Assembly: GCF_004664715.2 (NCBI RefSeq)
Contig: NC_051071.1
Location: 90,553,436 to 90,617,435, forward strand
From: Peromyscus leucopus
Taxonomy: Eukaryota; Chordata; Mammalia; Rodentia; Cricetidae
Length of the DNA stretch: 64,000 bases
Direction: 5' to 3'
Part shown: positions 12,717 to 21,784 of the stretch, in pieces
How positions within the stretch are numbered: position 1 is the stretch's first letter
Layout: the number at the start of each line of letters is the position of its first letter
The notes under the pieces: generated by a model
What the model was told of the DNA's origin: nothing
Databases searched by the model: none
The model's input: the letters and a program-made list of their open reading frames with translations, nothing else
Made by a program: the position numbers and the translations under genes

Positions 12717-13455
12717 AAGAAAGATGAAGAGAAGGAGGAGGAGGAGTGGGGAGGAGGAGGGGGAGGAGTGGGGAGGAGGAAGAGGAGGAGTGGGGAGGAG
12801 GAAGAGGAGTGGGGAGAAGAGGAGGAAGAATGGGGAGGAGGAGGAGTGGGGAGGAGGAAGAGGAGGAGTGGGGAGGAGGAGTGGGGAGGAGGAGGAGTGG
12901 GGAGGAGGAAGAGGAAGAGTGGGGAGAAGAGGAGGAAGAGTGGGGAGGAGGAGGAAGAGGAGGAGTGGGGAGGAGGAGGAGGAGGAGGAGTGGGGGAGGA
13001 GGAGGAGGAGGGAGGAGTGGGGAGGAGGAGGAGGAGGAGGGGAGGAGGGAGGAGTGGGGGAGGAGGAGGAGTGGGGGGAGGAGGAGGAGTGGGGGGAGGA
13101 GGAGGAGGGGGGAGGAGTGGGGAGGAGGAGGAGTGGGGAGGAGGAGGAGTGGGGAGGAGTGGGGGGAGGAGGAGGAGGAGGAGTGGGGAGGAGGAGGAGT
13201 GGGGAGGAGGAGGAGTGGGGAGGAGGAGGAGTGGGGAGGAGGAGGAGTGGGGAGGAGGAGGAGTGGGGAGGAGGAGGAGTGGGGAGGAGGAAGAGGAGGA
13301 GGGGGAGGAGTGGGGAGGAGGAGGAGGAGTGGGGAGGAGGAGGAGGAGTGGGGAGGAGGAAGAGGAGTGGGGAGAAGAGGAGGAAGGGGAGGAAGAGGAG
13401 GAGGAGAGTGGGGGTGGAGAAGAGTGGGGAAGGAAGGGGAGGAGGAGGAAGAGGA
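12717..13455 (+). repeat. Long polypurine (GGA)n tract with GTGGGG interruptions
   Basis: About 740 bp in which the plus strand is almost entirely G and A, broken only by single T residues in the motif AGTGGGG. Because neither strand can make a stop codon here, frames of 262-283 codons run through it on both strands (Arg/Gly/Glu-rich on plus, Ser/Pro/Leu-rich on minus). These are not genes. Between 13184 and 13280 the T residues recur every 16 bp six times in a row, so part of the tract has a 16-bp higher-order unit (T, GGGG, then AGGAGGAGGAG). Mirror-symmetric purine tracts of this kind can form H-DNA, and the repeated G4 and G2 runs could support quadruplexes. Those structures are inference. 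Confidence 0.95.
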
Positions 13456-13880
13456 CAGCCATCCGTCAAGGCCATTTTCCCCACCCCACTCCCGAGGCTT
13501 CTCCTGCCTTTCTTCCTGGTTCCGGGCCGTTTAGAGGATTTAACAAGGACAAATATACTGCAAACATGACTGGATATTCTCTCAGGCCCTTGTGGATTTT
13601 ATTTTATGAAAAAACGTAGACTTACTATGGGAACATATACCACTGCACTTATTTTCCAACACACTAAGAACATTTCAGCCATGGATGTTCACGTGTGACA
13701 TTAGCGCATGCAGGATAGGCTTCTGTATTTATACATTAAAATAATAGAAACCCTTACAGAATGTTTGAAAAATATTCAAAGCTTTGAGAGAAGTTGTTCT
13801 TCATCAGTCAAGGTCTTTGAGGTGGTATTAAAATAATGTCTAATAAAAATTGAGAGCAAGGAGACGTTTACTTTTTTGGG

Positions 13881-13972
13881 TGTGTGTGTGTAGTGTGTGT
13901 GCATGTGTGTATGGTGTTTGTGTGAGGTATGTATGTGGTGTATGTGTAAGTGTGTGTATGATGCACACACCT
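13881..13972. repeat. Imperfect (GT)n tract
   Basis: GT-rich sequence with ATG interruptions. It continues into a minus-strand B4-like SINE, whose 3' tail it may represent. Confidence 0.8.
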
Positions 13973-14200
13973 GTGCATGGAGACTGAAGCCAGAAAAGGA
14001 CATTGGGTGTCCTTCTCTGTCACCCTCTGTTCCTCTGAGGCGGGCACACTGCCTCAGGGGTGTCTCAGGGGTGCCTCACCGGGCGCCTCCCTGGAGCTCT
14101 CGTTTGCTTGGCTAGCTCCCACAACCCTCCTGTTTCTTCCTGGCTTTCCCCGAATCTGAGCTCAGGTCTTCCTGTTTGTTCAACAAGCATTATCCTCCGC
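13973..14200 (-). repeat. B4-type SINE
   Basis: The plus strand reads GGAGACTGAAGCCAGAAAAG, ATTGGGTGTCCTTCTCTGTC, a TTGGCTAGCTCCC block, CTGAGCTCAGGTCTTCCTG and AAGCATTATCC. That order is a reversed B4. The middle is disturbed by a short local duplication (CTCAGGGGTG twice, near 14053-14073). Confidence 0.6.
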
Positions 14201-14202
14201 TT

Positions 14203-14206
14203 AAGC

Positions 14207-14239
<33 letters not shown>

Positions 14240-14246
14240 GTCTCTG

Positions 14247-14277
<31 letters not shown>

Positions 14278-14324
14278 GTCTCTCTCTGTCTCTCTCTGTC
14301 TCTCTCTGTCTCTCTGTCTCTGTC

Positions 14325-14363
<39 letters not shown>
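14203..14363. repeat. (TC)n / (TCTG)n compound microsatellite
   Basis: A TCTC/TCTG mixture at about 14203-14330, then a pure TC run to about 14362. It stands where the tRNA-like head of the adjacent B4 would end. Confidence 0.95.
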
Positions 14364-14364
<1 letters not shown>

Positions 14365-16120
14365 GTCCCAGGAACAACTCCTTACTGTTTCAAGTTAGTA
14401 GAAACTCTTTATCCACATCACTAGTCAAAATAAACGTTTCAAACTTCATGATCAGTTTGTGACATTGGATCATCAAATGCAAGACTCAGAATTATGTTAA
14501 ATAAGGTTATGCTAGGCGACTTTCACCTGTTCTAGCACAATGTTAGGGAGGATGGGCAGTCCTCATCAGCAAGGTAGAGAGGAAAGGAATTCTATAGTCT
14601 AAACCAACTAGGTCTCTAGTTGAAGGGTCCACTTGGTCCCCTTCTTTGGGGGGTCTTTAAGCTCCTGAAGACTTCAGTGGCAGGATCTACTCTTGGAGAG
14701 TTTTCTCACTAGAGGGCAGCATTTGACCAACTGTCCAAATAACAAGGTTGCTGGTGAGTGGGGGATAGCCATGCAGATCTCTTTAAAAACTCAGTTAGCA
14801 GTCTTACACGGATTTCTAATTCGATTTGCTGGACTGGGACCCAATTTGGTTTGATAAGCCTTTAGGAAGGAATTTTAGGGATTTATTCCACTAATAAATA
14901 TGAATTGTTTTTAGATAGGTATTATGTCAGGTTTGCGAGCCCTGCCTACCCCAGCACTTCTATTACCTAGCCTTTTAAATGCACATACATTATTGTGTTC
15001 AATTATTTATTACTGTAACTGAATAAAACAAGAGCAGAGTCACCGCTTTAGCAGGGCCCCTTTGTGTTCCAACCCCGATGGCATCTATTGCCTGGTTACT
15101 GCTGTCCGTATTATTTTTCCCAGGATTTTTGTTTTCTTTTCATGGCCTGTGGACATGCTGCAGATGGCCGCAGGAGCAGCAGGTGGAGCACTGACTTGTG
15201 GGGGATTCTTTTCTTTTGAGCTGGTCCTTGAGATAGGATATTTTCCATTTTCCAGAGTGCACGCCTAGAGGCTAGCCCACTGACTGAGTTTAGGATCCCA
15301 TAAGATGACACAGTCCTTAGTTTTGGAGGGCAAACGAGCAGGTCATTGCTCAGTTCTCACGATTCTGTCAGTGTTGGGGCCAAACTATTTCTCTTGTTTT
15401 CCAGCAGCGTTGAATGCGTGGTGGAGACACGTGGCATGTGTGTGGTTTTCTGTGGTTGCCACAAATGCCTAGGTCACTCAGCTTTACAAAGAGAAACAGT
15501 TTGTTCTGCTCACACTTTCGTCCATGGTCAGGTGGACACGTTATTGCTAGGGCTCTGGTTGAGGTGAGCAGCCTGAGTCCTGGTGAGACTGTGGGACCGA
15601 AGGAACCATTTTAGTTCATGGCCAGGAAGCAAAGCAGTAAAGGGAGGAGACGAGCGTCCACAGCACCTTTCAAGGATGTGTGCCTGTGATGGAAACCTTC
15701 TCAGTAGGGAAGGAAGCGCTTGGCGTTTTCACCACCTCCCGGCAGCAGCAAACTGGAGGCTAAACCTTCAACACGGAGACCTTTTCAGGGACATCTGACT
15801 GTCACATCCCACCGTTTGTTTCTCGGCGCATTGCTATGCGGGCCCGTGTTGGAGCGAATGGTAGCATCCTAAAGGGCCACTTAAATAGTGTTTCCTTTTT
15901 GACCTATAGATTATTGCTCAAGTGGCCCCAGCAGAAATTTACAGCTACAAACCTGTGTACATAGTACACGTTCCCACACACGTAATGTGTGTAGCCTGCC
16001 CCTGACTGCTCTCTTTAAGTATGGACACAAATTTATTTTGGTGGCAGCATATTTTCTAGATGGCAATCATACTGGGTCCTTATGGTACTGAAAGGGGCGT
16101 TTTTCTGTACACATACTTTA
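14364..16120. other. Unannotated single-copy DNA
   Basis: No gene or recognisable repeat is seen over about 1.75 kb. Weak frames near 15062-15800 were inspected and have no recognisable protein features. Confidence 0.4.
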
Positions 16121-16124
16121 TTTA

Positions 16125-16437
16125 TTTAGTGTGGTATATGTGTTTGTTTTTGTGGACATGTGAATGGGGTACGCATGGAGAACAGACACGGTATCGGCTG
16201 CTTTCCTCAGTTGCCCTCCACCCTTCCCTTTGAAGCAGAACCTCTCATGGCTATGGAGCTCATTCATTCCGGTCGGTTAGCCAGCAGGCTCCAGGCATCC
16301 CCTTGTCTCCAGGGTTAGCACCACAGGAGTACACTGCTGTGCCTGGCTTGTTGGAGGGCGCTCAGGATCTGAACTCAGGTCCTCATGCCTGCATGGCAGA
16401 TGCTTACTCAACTGAACCATCTTCCCAGGCCCCACCA
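16125..16437 (-). repeat. B4-type SINE, near full length
   Basis: Plus-strand order: GAACAGACACGGTATCGGCT, a B1-like middle with GGTTAGCCAGCAGGCTCC and CCAGGGTTAGCACCACAGG, then GATCTGAACTCAGGTCCTCA and ACTGAACCATCTTCCCAGGC. This is a reversed B4 with both ends. Confidence 0.75.
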
Positions 16438-17689
16438 TAGATGAATTATCAAGAAGTCTAAAAGACGCTCTTCTGGGATGCTATACTGGGTTTCTGATGA
16501 CTACATAAACAGAACTAAATTTCTTGAAAACTGTGAATGTTGGGTAAGGTAATTTAGGAAGAAATACTTTTCACACAAAGGCCAGAGACTATTGAAGGTA
16601 CAAATACTACGGATGAGATGTGTGAGCTGAAGTTTTTCATATTTTAGTCTTCAGGCCTACCGGCCATGGTTCAAGTAACCAGAGTTCACCTGATGTCTTT
16701 CTGGAGGGCATCAATTTTGGAGATTTTTTAGCCGCTTCTGTTCCATTTCATCTGTTTAAAAGGCTATCCTAACCATAAAACTCATGCAGTGGGTCCTGCT
16801 GCTATAGTCCAACCTTGCTTTGCTTGACCTTCAGCCCATATCTGAGGTTAATATGTAAGTTATTTTTCAGAATTACAGCTAAATCCTGTACGTCATAAAG
16901 AACGTCGGCTCCTTTAAGACGATCAAATTGAGCTAATTTAACCAAGTAGAGTTGTGAGCGACCAGACTCTGTTGGGATGGGCGTGGTACTAGTCAGAGTG
17001 GTGATTGCCGACACTGGAGGGTCTGGTAGGCCGCTTACACACCGCGCTGTTTTCCCATGTGTGAGGTCTACTTTTGGTCACTGCCACACATTTTCTTCAC
17101 CCGTCTGTCTAGGCACTGTATGTCTGTGGACAAAGTGAGACCTATAGACGTTGGACAGCAGAAAGGACTCTAGGTTGCATTAATCTTTATTTATGGAACA
17201 AACCTCTACCAAGTGTTTCCTTCATGACAGATTAGTGGATGCTGGGAAAACAGGACACAGTTCCTGCCTTCACAAAGCTCTGAGTCAAGTATAGGCACAG
17301 ATTTCACACACAGGATTTCACACACAGAGCACAGCATCTGCGGTGTGATGGGGGCAGAAGATGGAGCAGGTTTGGGGATGAGAAGCAGCCATATTTGTTC
17401 TGGGCGAAAGGATTTTATGGGATTACGGAGGTGTAGGAGTTTGGCAGGGGTGGTATCTTGAAGGGCCTTGTTGACGTCTTTCCCTTTCTATAGCTGTCCT
17501 TACATCACCACATGGAGCAGTGATTTGGGCTTCCGGCCTCACTCTGGAGAAAGGTAGCATGGGGCAATGGAGTCAATGCTGGAGCCATGAGAGAAAGGCC
17601 AGCAGTGGCGGAGAGGACAGACACTTGGGGAAGAGTGATGTCTGTCTGGGTTCTAACCGTGGGTAGGTGGCATCTGTCTGGGTTCTAAC
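16438..17689. other. Unannotated; weak ancient-repeat signal at 17180-17310
   Basis: No gene is seen. The segment around GGAAAACAGGACACAGTTCC and CTTCACAAAGCTCTGAGTC resembles very old mammalian dispersed repeats, but I cannot assign a family with confidence. Confidence 0.35.
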
Positions 17690-17880
17690 CGGGGCTGTTG
17701 CTCTTCTAGAGTAGTCACCTTGGGAAAGTGATCTCAGCTCTCCACACCCCCAGTGTCCTTATCTGAAAACCAGCCATAAAATTAATCTCTACCTTAACAG
17801 GAGTTTTATGAAGATCAAACGAAATTTTCCTTGTAAAGTTATTAGAAATGACTTGATTAACATCTGAACAAAATATAGAT
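17690..17880 (+). repeat. MIR SINE (ancient)
   Basis: Eroded MIR order: ACCTTGGGAAAGTGATCTCA, TGTCCTTATCTGAAAACC, ATAAAATTAATCTCTACC and GAGTTTTATGAAGATCAAAC. This corresponds to the usual MIR core and right half. Confidence 0.65.
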
Positions 17881-17965
17881 AAAAATCTTGATGATTCCTG
17901 AGGCCCCTAACACTTACATATTGTCACTTTTTGTTTTAAAAATTTAAAAAGGATGTTTACATTTA

Positions 17966-17968
<3 letters not shown>

Positions 17969-18011
<43 letters not shown>
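17969..18011. repeat. (TG)n microsatellite
   Basis: A pure TG run of about 43 bp. It forms the tail side of a reversed B3 SINE. Confidence 0.97.
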
Positions 18012-18014
<3 letters not shown>

Positions 18015-18142
18015 ACACATGTAGGGGTTGGAGGACAACTTGTAGTAGCTCTCTCCTTCTCACATAAGTTCCAGAGGTCAAACTTAGGTCATAGGCTTGG
18101 CAGCAAGTACCTTTAACCTGCTGAGCCATCTTGCTGGCTCAA
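18012..18142 (-). repeat. B3-type SINE
   Basis: The plus strand reads TTGGAGGACAACTTGTAGTA, GCTCTCTCCTTCTCACATAA, GGCTTGGCAGCAAGTACCTT and TGAGCCATCTTGCTGGCTC. This is the reversed B3 body and tRNA head, with the TG run as its tail. Confidence 0.8.
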
Positions 18143-18177
18143 AATCTTGCCTATCTTAAAAAGAAACAGACGGACAT

Positions 18178-18320
18178 TTATATAGTTTGTCTGCATGTGC
18201 ATGATCTTGTGGAGGTCAGAGGCCAGCTTGGAGGAGTCAGGTTTCTCCTTCCATCAGGTGGGATCAGGGATTGAACTCAGGTCCTTTTCCCCACCAAACC
18301 TCCTTGCCAGCCCCTCCTCA
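18178..18320 (-). repeat. B3-type SINE
   Basis: GTGGAGGTCAGAGGCCAGCT, TCTCCTTCCATCAGGTGGGA and TTGAACTCAGGTCC are in reversed B3 order. The copy sits only 35 bp from the previous one and ends with a degraded box (CCTTGCCAGCCCC). Confidence 0.75.
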
Positions 18321-18849
18321 TAATGTCCCTTCTGTTTGTCCCTTACCCTAGTCTGGTGGCAAATAGCTGTTGTTAACCTGTGTCCACATGTCTGAACCAC
18401 TGCAGTTGTAAAAGCATTGGTAAATGGTCCAGAACTAAAGCCCAAGCTGTCACTGATCCCTCCTTTGGAAAGGAGTCATCGAGGAGAGTGACTGGTCCAC
18501 CGGGTCACTCTCAGTCACCACAGGGTGGGCACTGCCAGAGGAGGCATGAAGGGATGTGCCAGGCTGCCTGGGGAGCTGATTCTTGATCCCGATGGTCCTG
18601 AGTGAGCTCTCAGCTCAGGATCTGAATCCTCATCTTAGAGGAGATACCATCTCCCAGGGAAGGCGAGAAAGTCCCAGAAGCTGTTGTTCAAAGATAGCCT
18701 CCTTCACAAGTGCCCAGGAAAGCAAAATGTCCCTGGCTGTTGAGGGAGGCAGGAGCTTTGATTTTGTTCTTTGGGTCTGTCCTCAGTTGGCAGCCCAGGC
18801 CTGTGGACTGTGGGGGGGAAGGACTACAACTAGCCCTGCTCTCAGCACC
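18321..18849. other. Unannotated single-copy DNA
   Basis: No gene or repeat is recognised. Open frames on the plus strand at 18380-18850 overlap each other and show no domain. Confidence 0.35.
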
Positions 18850-18995
18850 TAACGCTTGCTGAGGATACGGAGCGTGCCCATGTGGGATGAGCACTGCACA
18901 CAGAGTGGTCCCTTTAATCCTCACCACAGTCCTAAGAGTGCTATCACCATCTGCACTGATGGCCACGCAGACCAATGTCTGTCGACAGTAACTGC
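18850..18995 (-). repeat. MIR SINE, reversed
   Basis: GAGCACTGCACACAGAGTGG, TTTAATCCTCACCACAGTCC and ATCACCATCTGCACTGATGG follow the reverse-complement MIR order (the 'TTTAATCCTCACAACA' cue). Confidence 0.6.
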
Positions 18996-19019
18996 CCACA
19001 GCCAGACATCACAGGACAC

Positions 19020-19260
19020 TGGCTTCGGGTTGTCTGTGGGTGAACCTTGAAATCTTTTCAGGCCGTGTAAAGTAGGGGAGCAGCTGAGCTTGTCTAAGTT
19101 GGCGTTTCCTCATCCATAAAACAGCCACAGGAAGCTAATCCTCAGGGACAACAAGACACTAAATGAAAATCCATCTGTACAGTGCCTACTGTGGTGCCTG
19201 CCTGGCATGTAACAGGTGTCATAAAGAGAGGCAGGCTGCTGTTTGTCTGTCTGCACATGG
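19020..19260 (+). repeat. MIR SINE
   Basis: GTTTCCTCATCCATAAAACA, a decayed core, ACTAAATGAAAATCC, ACAGTGCCTACTGTGGTGCC and TGGCATGTAACAGGTG are in MIR order. This is one of the better-preserved ancient copies here. Confidence 0.7.
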
Positions 19261-19494
19261 CTCACAGGCAGGATACGTCTCTTTGTGCTTGCTCCGGTCA
19301 ATGGCTCGTGAGGGCAGGGTTGCTTCACTGTCCTTATTTCATCATGAAACACTGAATGAGTTCTTGTTGGTCACTGAGCCCTGTGGGGGAACATAAGGCC
19401 CATGATCAGAAGCAAATGTTGAGCAGGTAGCATGCTGACGATACATGGAGGGTGCTTGGTCTGGGTGGGCTGCAAACATGTCACAGAAGTCAGT

Positions 19495-19610
19495 AATAGT
19501 GGCCAACATTTACATGGTGCTTTCTGTTTACCAGGCATTGGATACATGGGTAAACTGAGGTACAGTGATGCACTCAACTCAGAGGAAGCCAGGCTTAGGG
19601 TTTAGACAGC
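19495..19610 (-). repeat. MIR SINE, reversed
   Basis: AATAGTGGCCAACATTTACA, TTACCAGGCATTGGATACAT and GGTAAACTGAGGTACAGTGA match the reverse-complement MIR order. Confidence 0.65.
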
Positions 19611-19671
19611 CAGTTCCTGGGCACCCGTGCTTGTCAGCTGTCCTTGAAGAACGGGAAGGACAATGGCAACA

Positions 19672-19862
19672 GTGGTAGCAACCATTGGGCACCTAGCACG
19701 TTATCGTCTTCTGTGCTCATAGCACCTCTGTGGACTGTGAGGTGCACGCGGATCTGGGTTTTGACGTTGAGAAAACAAAAACTTCCACAATGAGGAAGAA
19801 ACTTGTCTAAGGACTTGTAGTTGGAAAGTCACAAATCTGGGATCCAGACCCAGGGTGAACCA
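19672..19862 (-). repeat. MIR SINE, reversed
   Basis: AGTGGTAGCAACCATTGGGC, AATGAGGAAGAAACTTGTCT, GTAGTTGGAAAGTCACAAAT and GGGATCCAGACCCAGG match the reversed MIR right-to-left order. It is the fifth MIR-like copy within about 2.2 kb. Confidence 0.6.
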
Positions 19863-19972
19863 CCTCTCTGTGTCTTCATACCACTGTCCTTGTCACCCAT
19901 GAAGAAGGGTAGCATCCCAGGTAGCCATGGTGATCAGCCACGAGATTGCTAGCATCTAAAGGGAGCATGTTT

Positions 19973-19975
<3 letters not shown>

Positions 19976-20036
<61 letters not shown>
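19976..20036. repeat. (AG)n microsatellite
   Basis: A pure AG run of about 61 bp. It makes Arg-Glu or Leu-Ser frames on the two strands, which are artefacts. Confidence 0.97.
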
Positions 20037-20038
<2 letters not shown>

Positions 20039-20624
20039 ATACAGAGGGAGGATGAGAGACAAAGGTTTAGCAATGACCCTGGCCCTAGAGGCAAGACTTC
20101 AGTATTAATCTCCTCCAACCATGTAGGCACTTCAGGCATAGGGAAGGGGGTGTTTTCAGATGAAAGGCGATTTCTCCCTCAAGTCACCCCAATTCTATTT
20201 CTGTTGACCTTCCTATACTTACTTCAAATCTCTGCCCCCCTTGCTTCTGTTTTTCTTCCAGCTTGCTGTAAGAGTAGGGTTTCCAGATTAAGCAAACAGA
20301 ACACAGGATATATGCCAAATTATGTTCAGTTAAGCAGCAAATAATTTTTCGGTATAAGAATGTCATGCGCATCTTCGTGTATGCAACTCATATGTAAGAG
20401 GGCTATGGAAAGGCATGATTCCCAGTCATGGGGCTGGGCAACCTTGGTGGTGACTTTGTAAGTTTCATAATCTCTATATATTCCTTTGCATGGATGGAAC
20501 TCCCTCCTGCCTGGTAATTGGTCATGCAGGGAAAGTCCTCATGGTCAGGCTGTGCCTCCTCGAAATTCTTAAGTCCACCTCTGATCACCAATGGACAAAA
20601 GAATTCACGAAGGAAACCGGTCTT
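20037..20624. other. Unannotated single-copy DNA
   Basis: No gene or repeat is recognised between the AG run and the B2 SINE. Confidence 0.35.
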
Positions 20625-20818
20625 TTAAAGATTTATTTATTTGCCATGTATACAGTATACAGTGTTCTGCCGGCATGTATGCCTGCATGCTGTAAGAGGG
20701 CGCCAGATCTCATTATGGATAGTAGTGAGCCACCGTGTGATTGCTGGGAATTGAACTCAGGACCTCTGGATGAGTAGCCAGTGCTCTTAACTGCTGAGCC
20801 ATCTCTCCAGCCCCTGGG
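20625..20818 (-). repeat. B2 SINE with probable target duplication
   Basis: A full reversed B2 runs from the T-rich tail (AAAGATTTATTTATTTGCC) to the tRNA head (CTGAGCCATCTCTCCAGCCC). Flanks AACCGGTCTT (20615-20624) and AACTGGTCTT (20819-20828) match at 9 of 10 positions and are the likely target-site duplication. Confidence 0.9.
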
Positions 20819-20828
20819 AACTGGTCTT

Positions 20829-21639
20829 AACATATTATGCCATCAGTTGTTAGCAGGTACCCTGCCCTGGCGGACCATATGCCGTCCTTGCTTGGCTTAA
20901 GGAGCCTTCTTGAAAGTAAGGCATCATTGTTTCCTGGGCCCACTCTCTATGATTGCTGTCCACGGTCCCCTTCCTTCATGGCATGCCACCTTTGATATGG
21001 GCATGCAGCCAGCCGAGCAGATGGCAGGGAGTCTTGGCATGCCAGGAAACCATTAGGTTCATCAGTGCGAGCAACGGGAGCAAGTTCCTATCTGCAAATG
21101 TGAAAGCAGCAGCCCTCGGAGGGCAAGAAGCAAAAGCCCTTTTGGTCCAGGGGAGCTGACCTTTCAGGCCCAGATGTGGTCTCTGCTGAGCTGCAAGTTT
21201 AGAGCTCTGTGGGAAGGAATGGCCTCAGGAGACACCGAGATGGATGGGAAAGAGCTGCTGAAATAGACAAAGTTTCATTTCTGCTTGACTGGAGGCACCG
21301 AGGGCCAAGACTGCTGTGGGTGATAGCAAGTGGATCCAGCAGGAACCTGCTTTCCATTTCTGGTGAGAAATCCCCTGAAGAGCAAGAGCAAGTCTGCCAA
21401 AGGACGGGGGCTGTGCTCTACTTTGCTGCTCTGGGGACCACAGTGTTCCCCTAAACCTGAGATTCTTGGAATTTGCTGACCAACCCAACAGACACCGAAA
21501 GTAAGATGAAAGCCTTTCCCTTCAACTAGTGGAGAGGGTTGAGGAGGCAGGGAAAAATGGAAGTGTCTTAGAATCCTAAGAAGGTGTCTGTTCTAATTTC
21601 TTGCAGCCTTATTTTTTTTCTACTTAAAAGCACAGGAGT
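20829..21639. other. Unannotated single-copy DNA
   Basis: No gene or repeat is recognised. Confidence 0.35.
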
Positions 21640-21780
21640 GCTCGGTAGAATGTTGAGCTTGCACGAGGTCCTGAGTTCAGTGGCCCCCACTGGGCACCAT
21701 CCCAACACTCAGGAAGTAGAGATGGGAAGATCAGCAGTTCAAGGCCAGCTCTGACTACATACAAATTCCAGGGCATCCTG
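21640..21780 (+). repeat. ID/B1 hybrid SINE fragment
   Basis: AGGTCCTGAGTTCAGTGGCC is an ID-like head end. It is followed by CACCATCCCAACACTCAGGA, AGATGGGAAGATCAGCAGTT and CAAGGCCAGCTCTGACTAC, a B1-like body. It is diverged. Confidence 0.6.
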
Positions 21781-21784
21781 TAAG

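Noticed and set aside
12644..13619. Six overlapping open frames of 262-283 codons on both strands
   Set aside because: They are the translation of a (GGA)n purine tract that cannot encode stop codons in any frame. Composition is pure low complexity.
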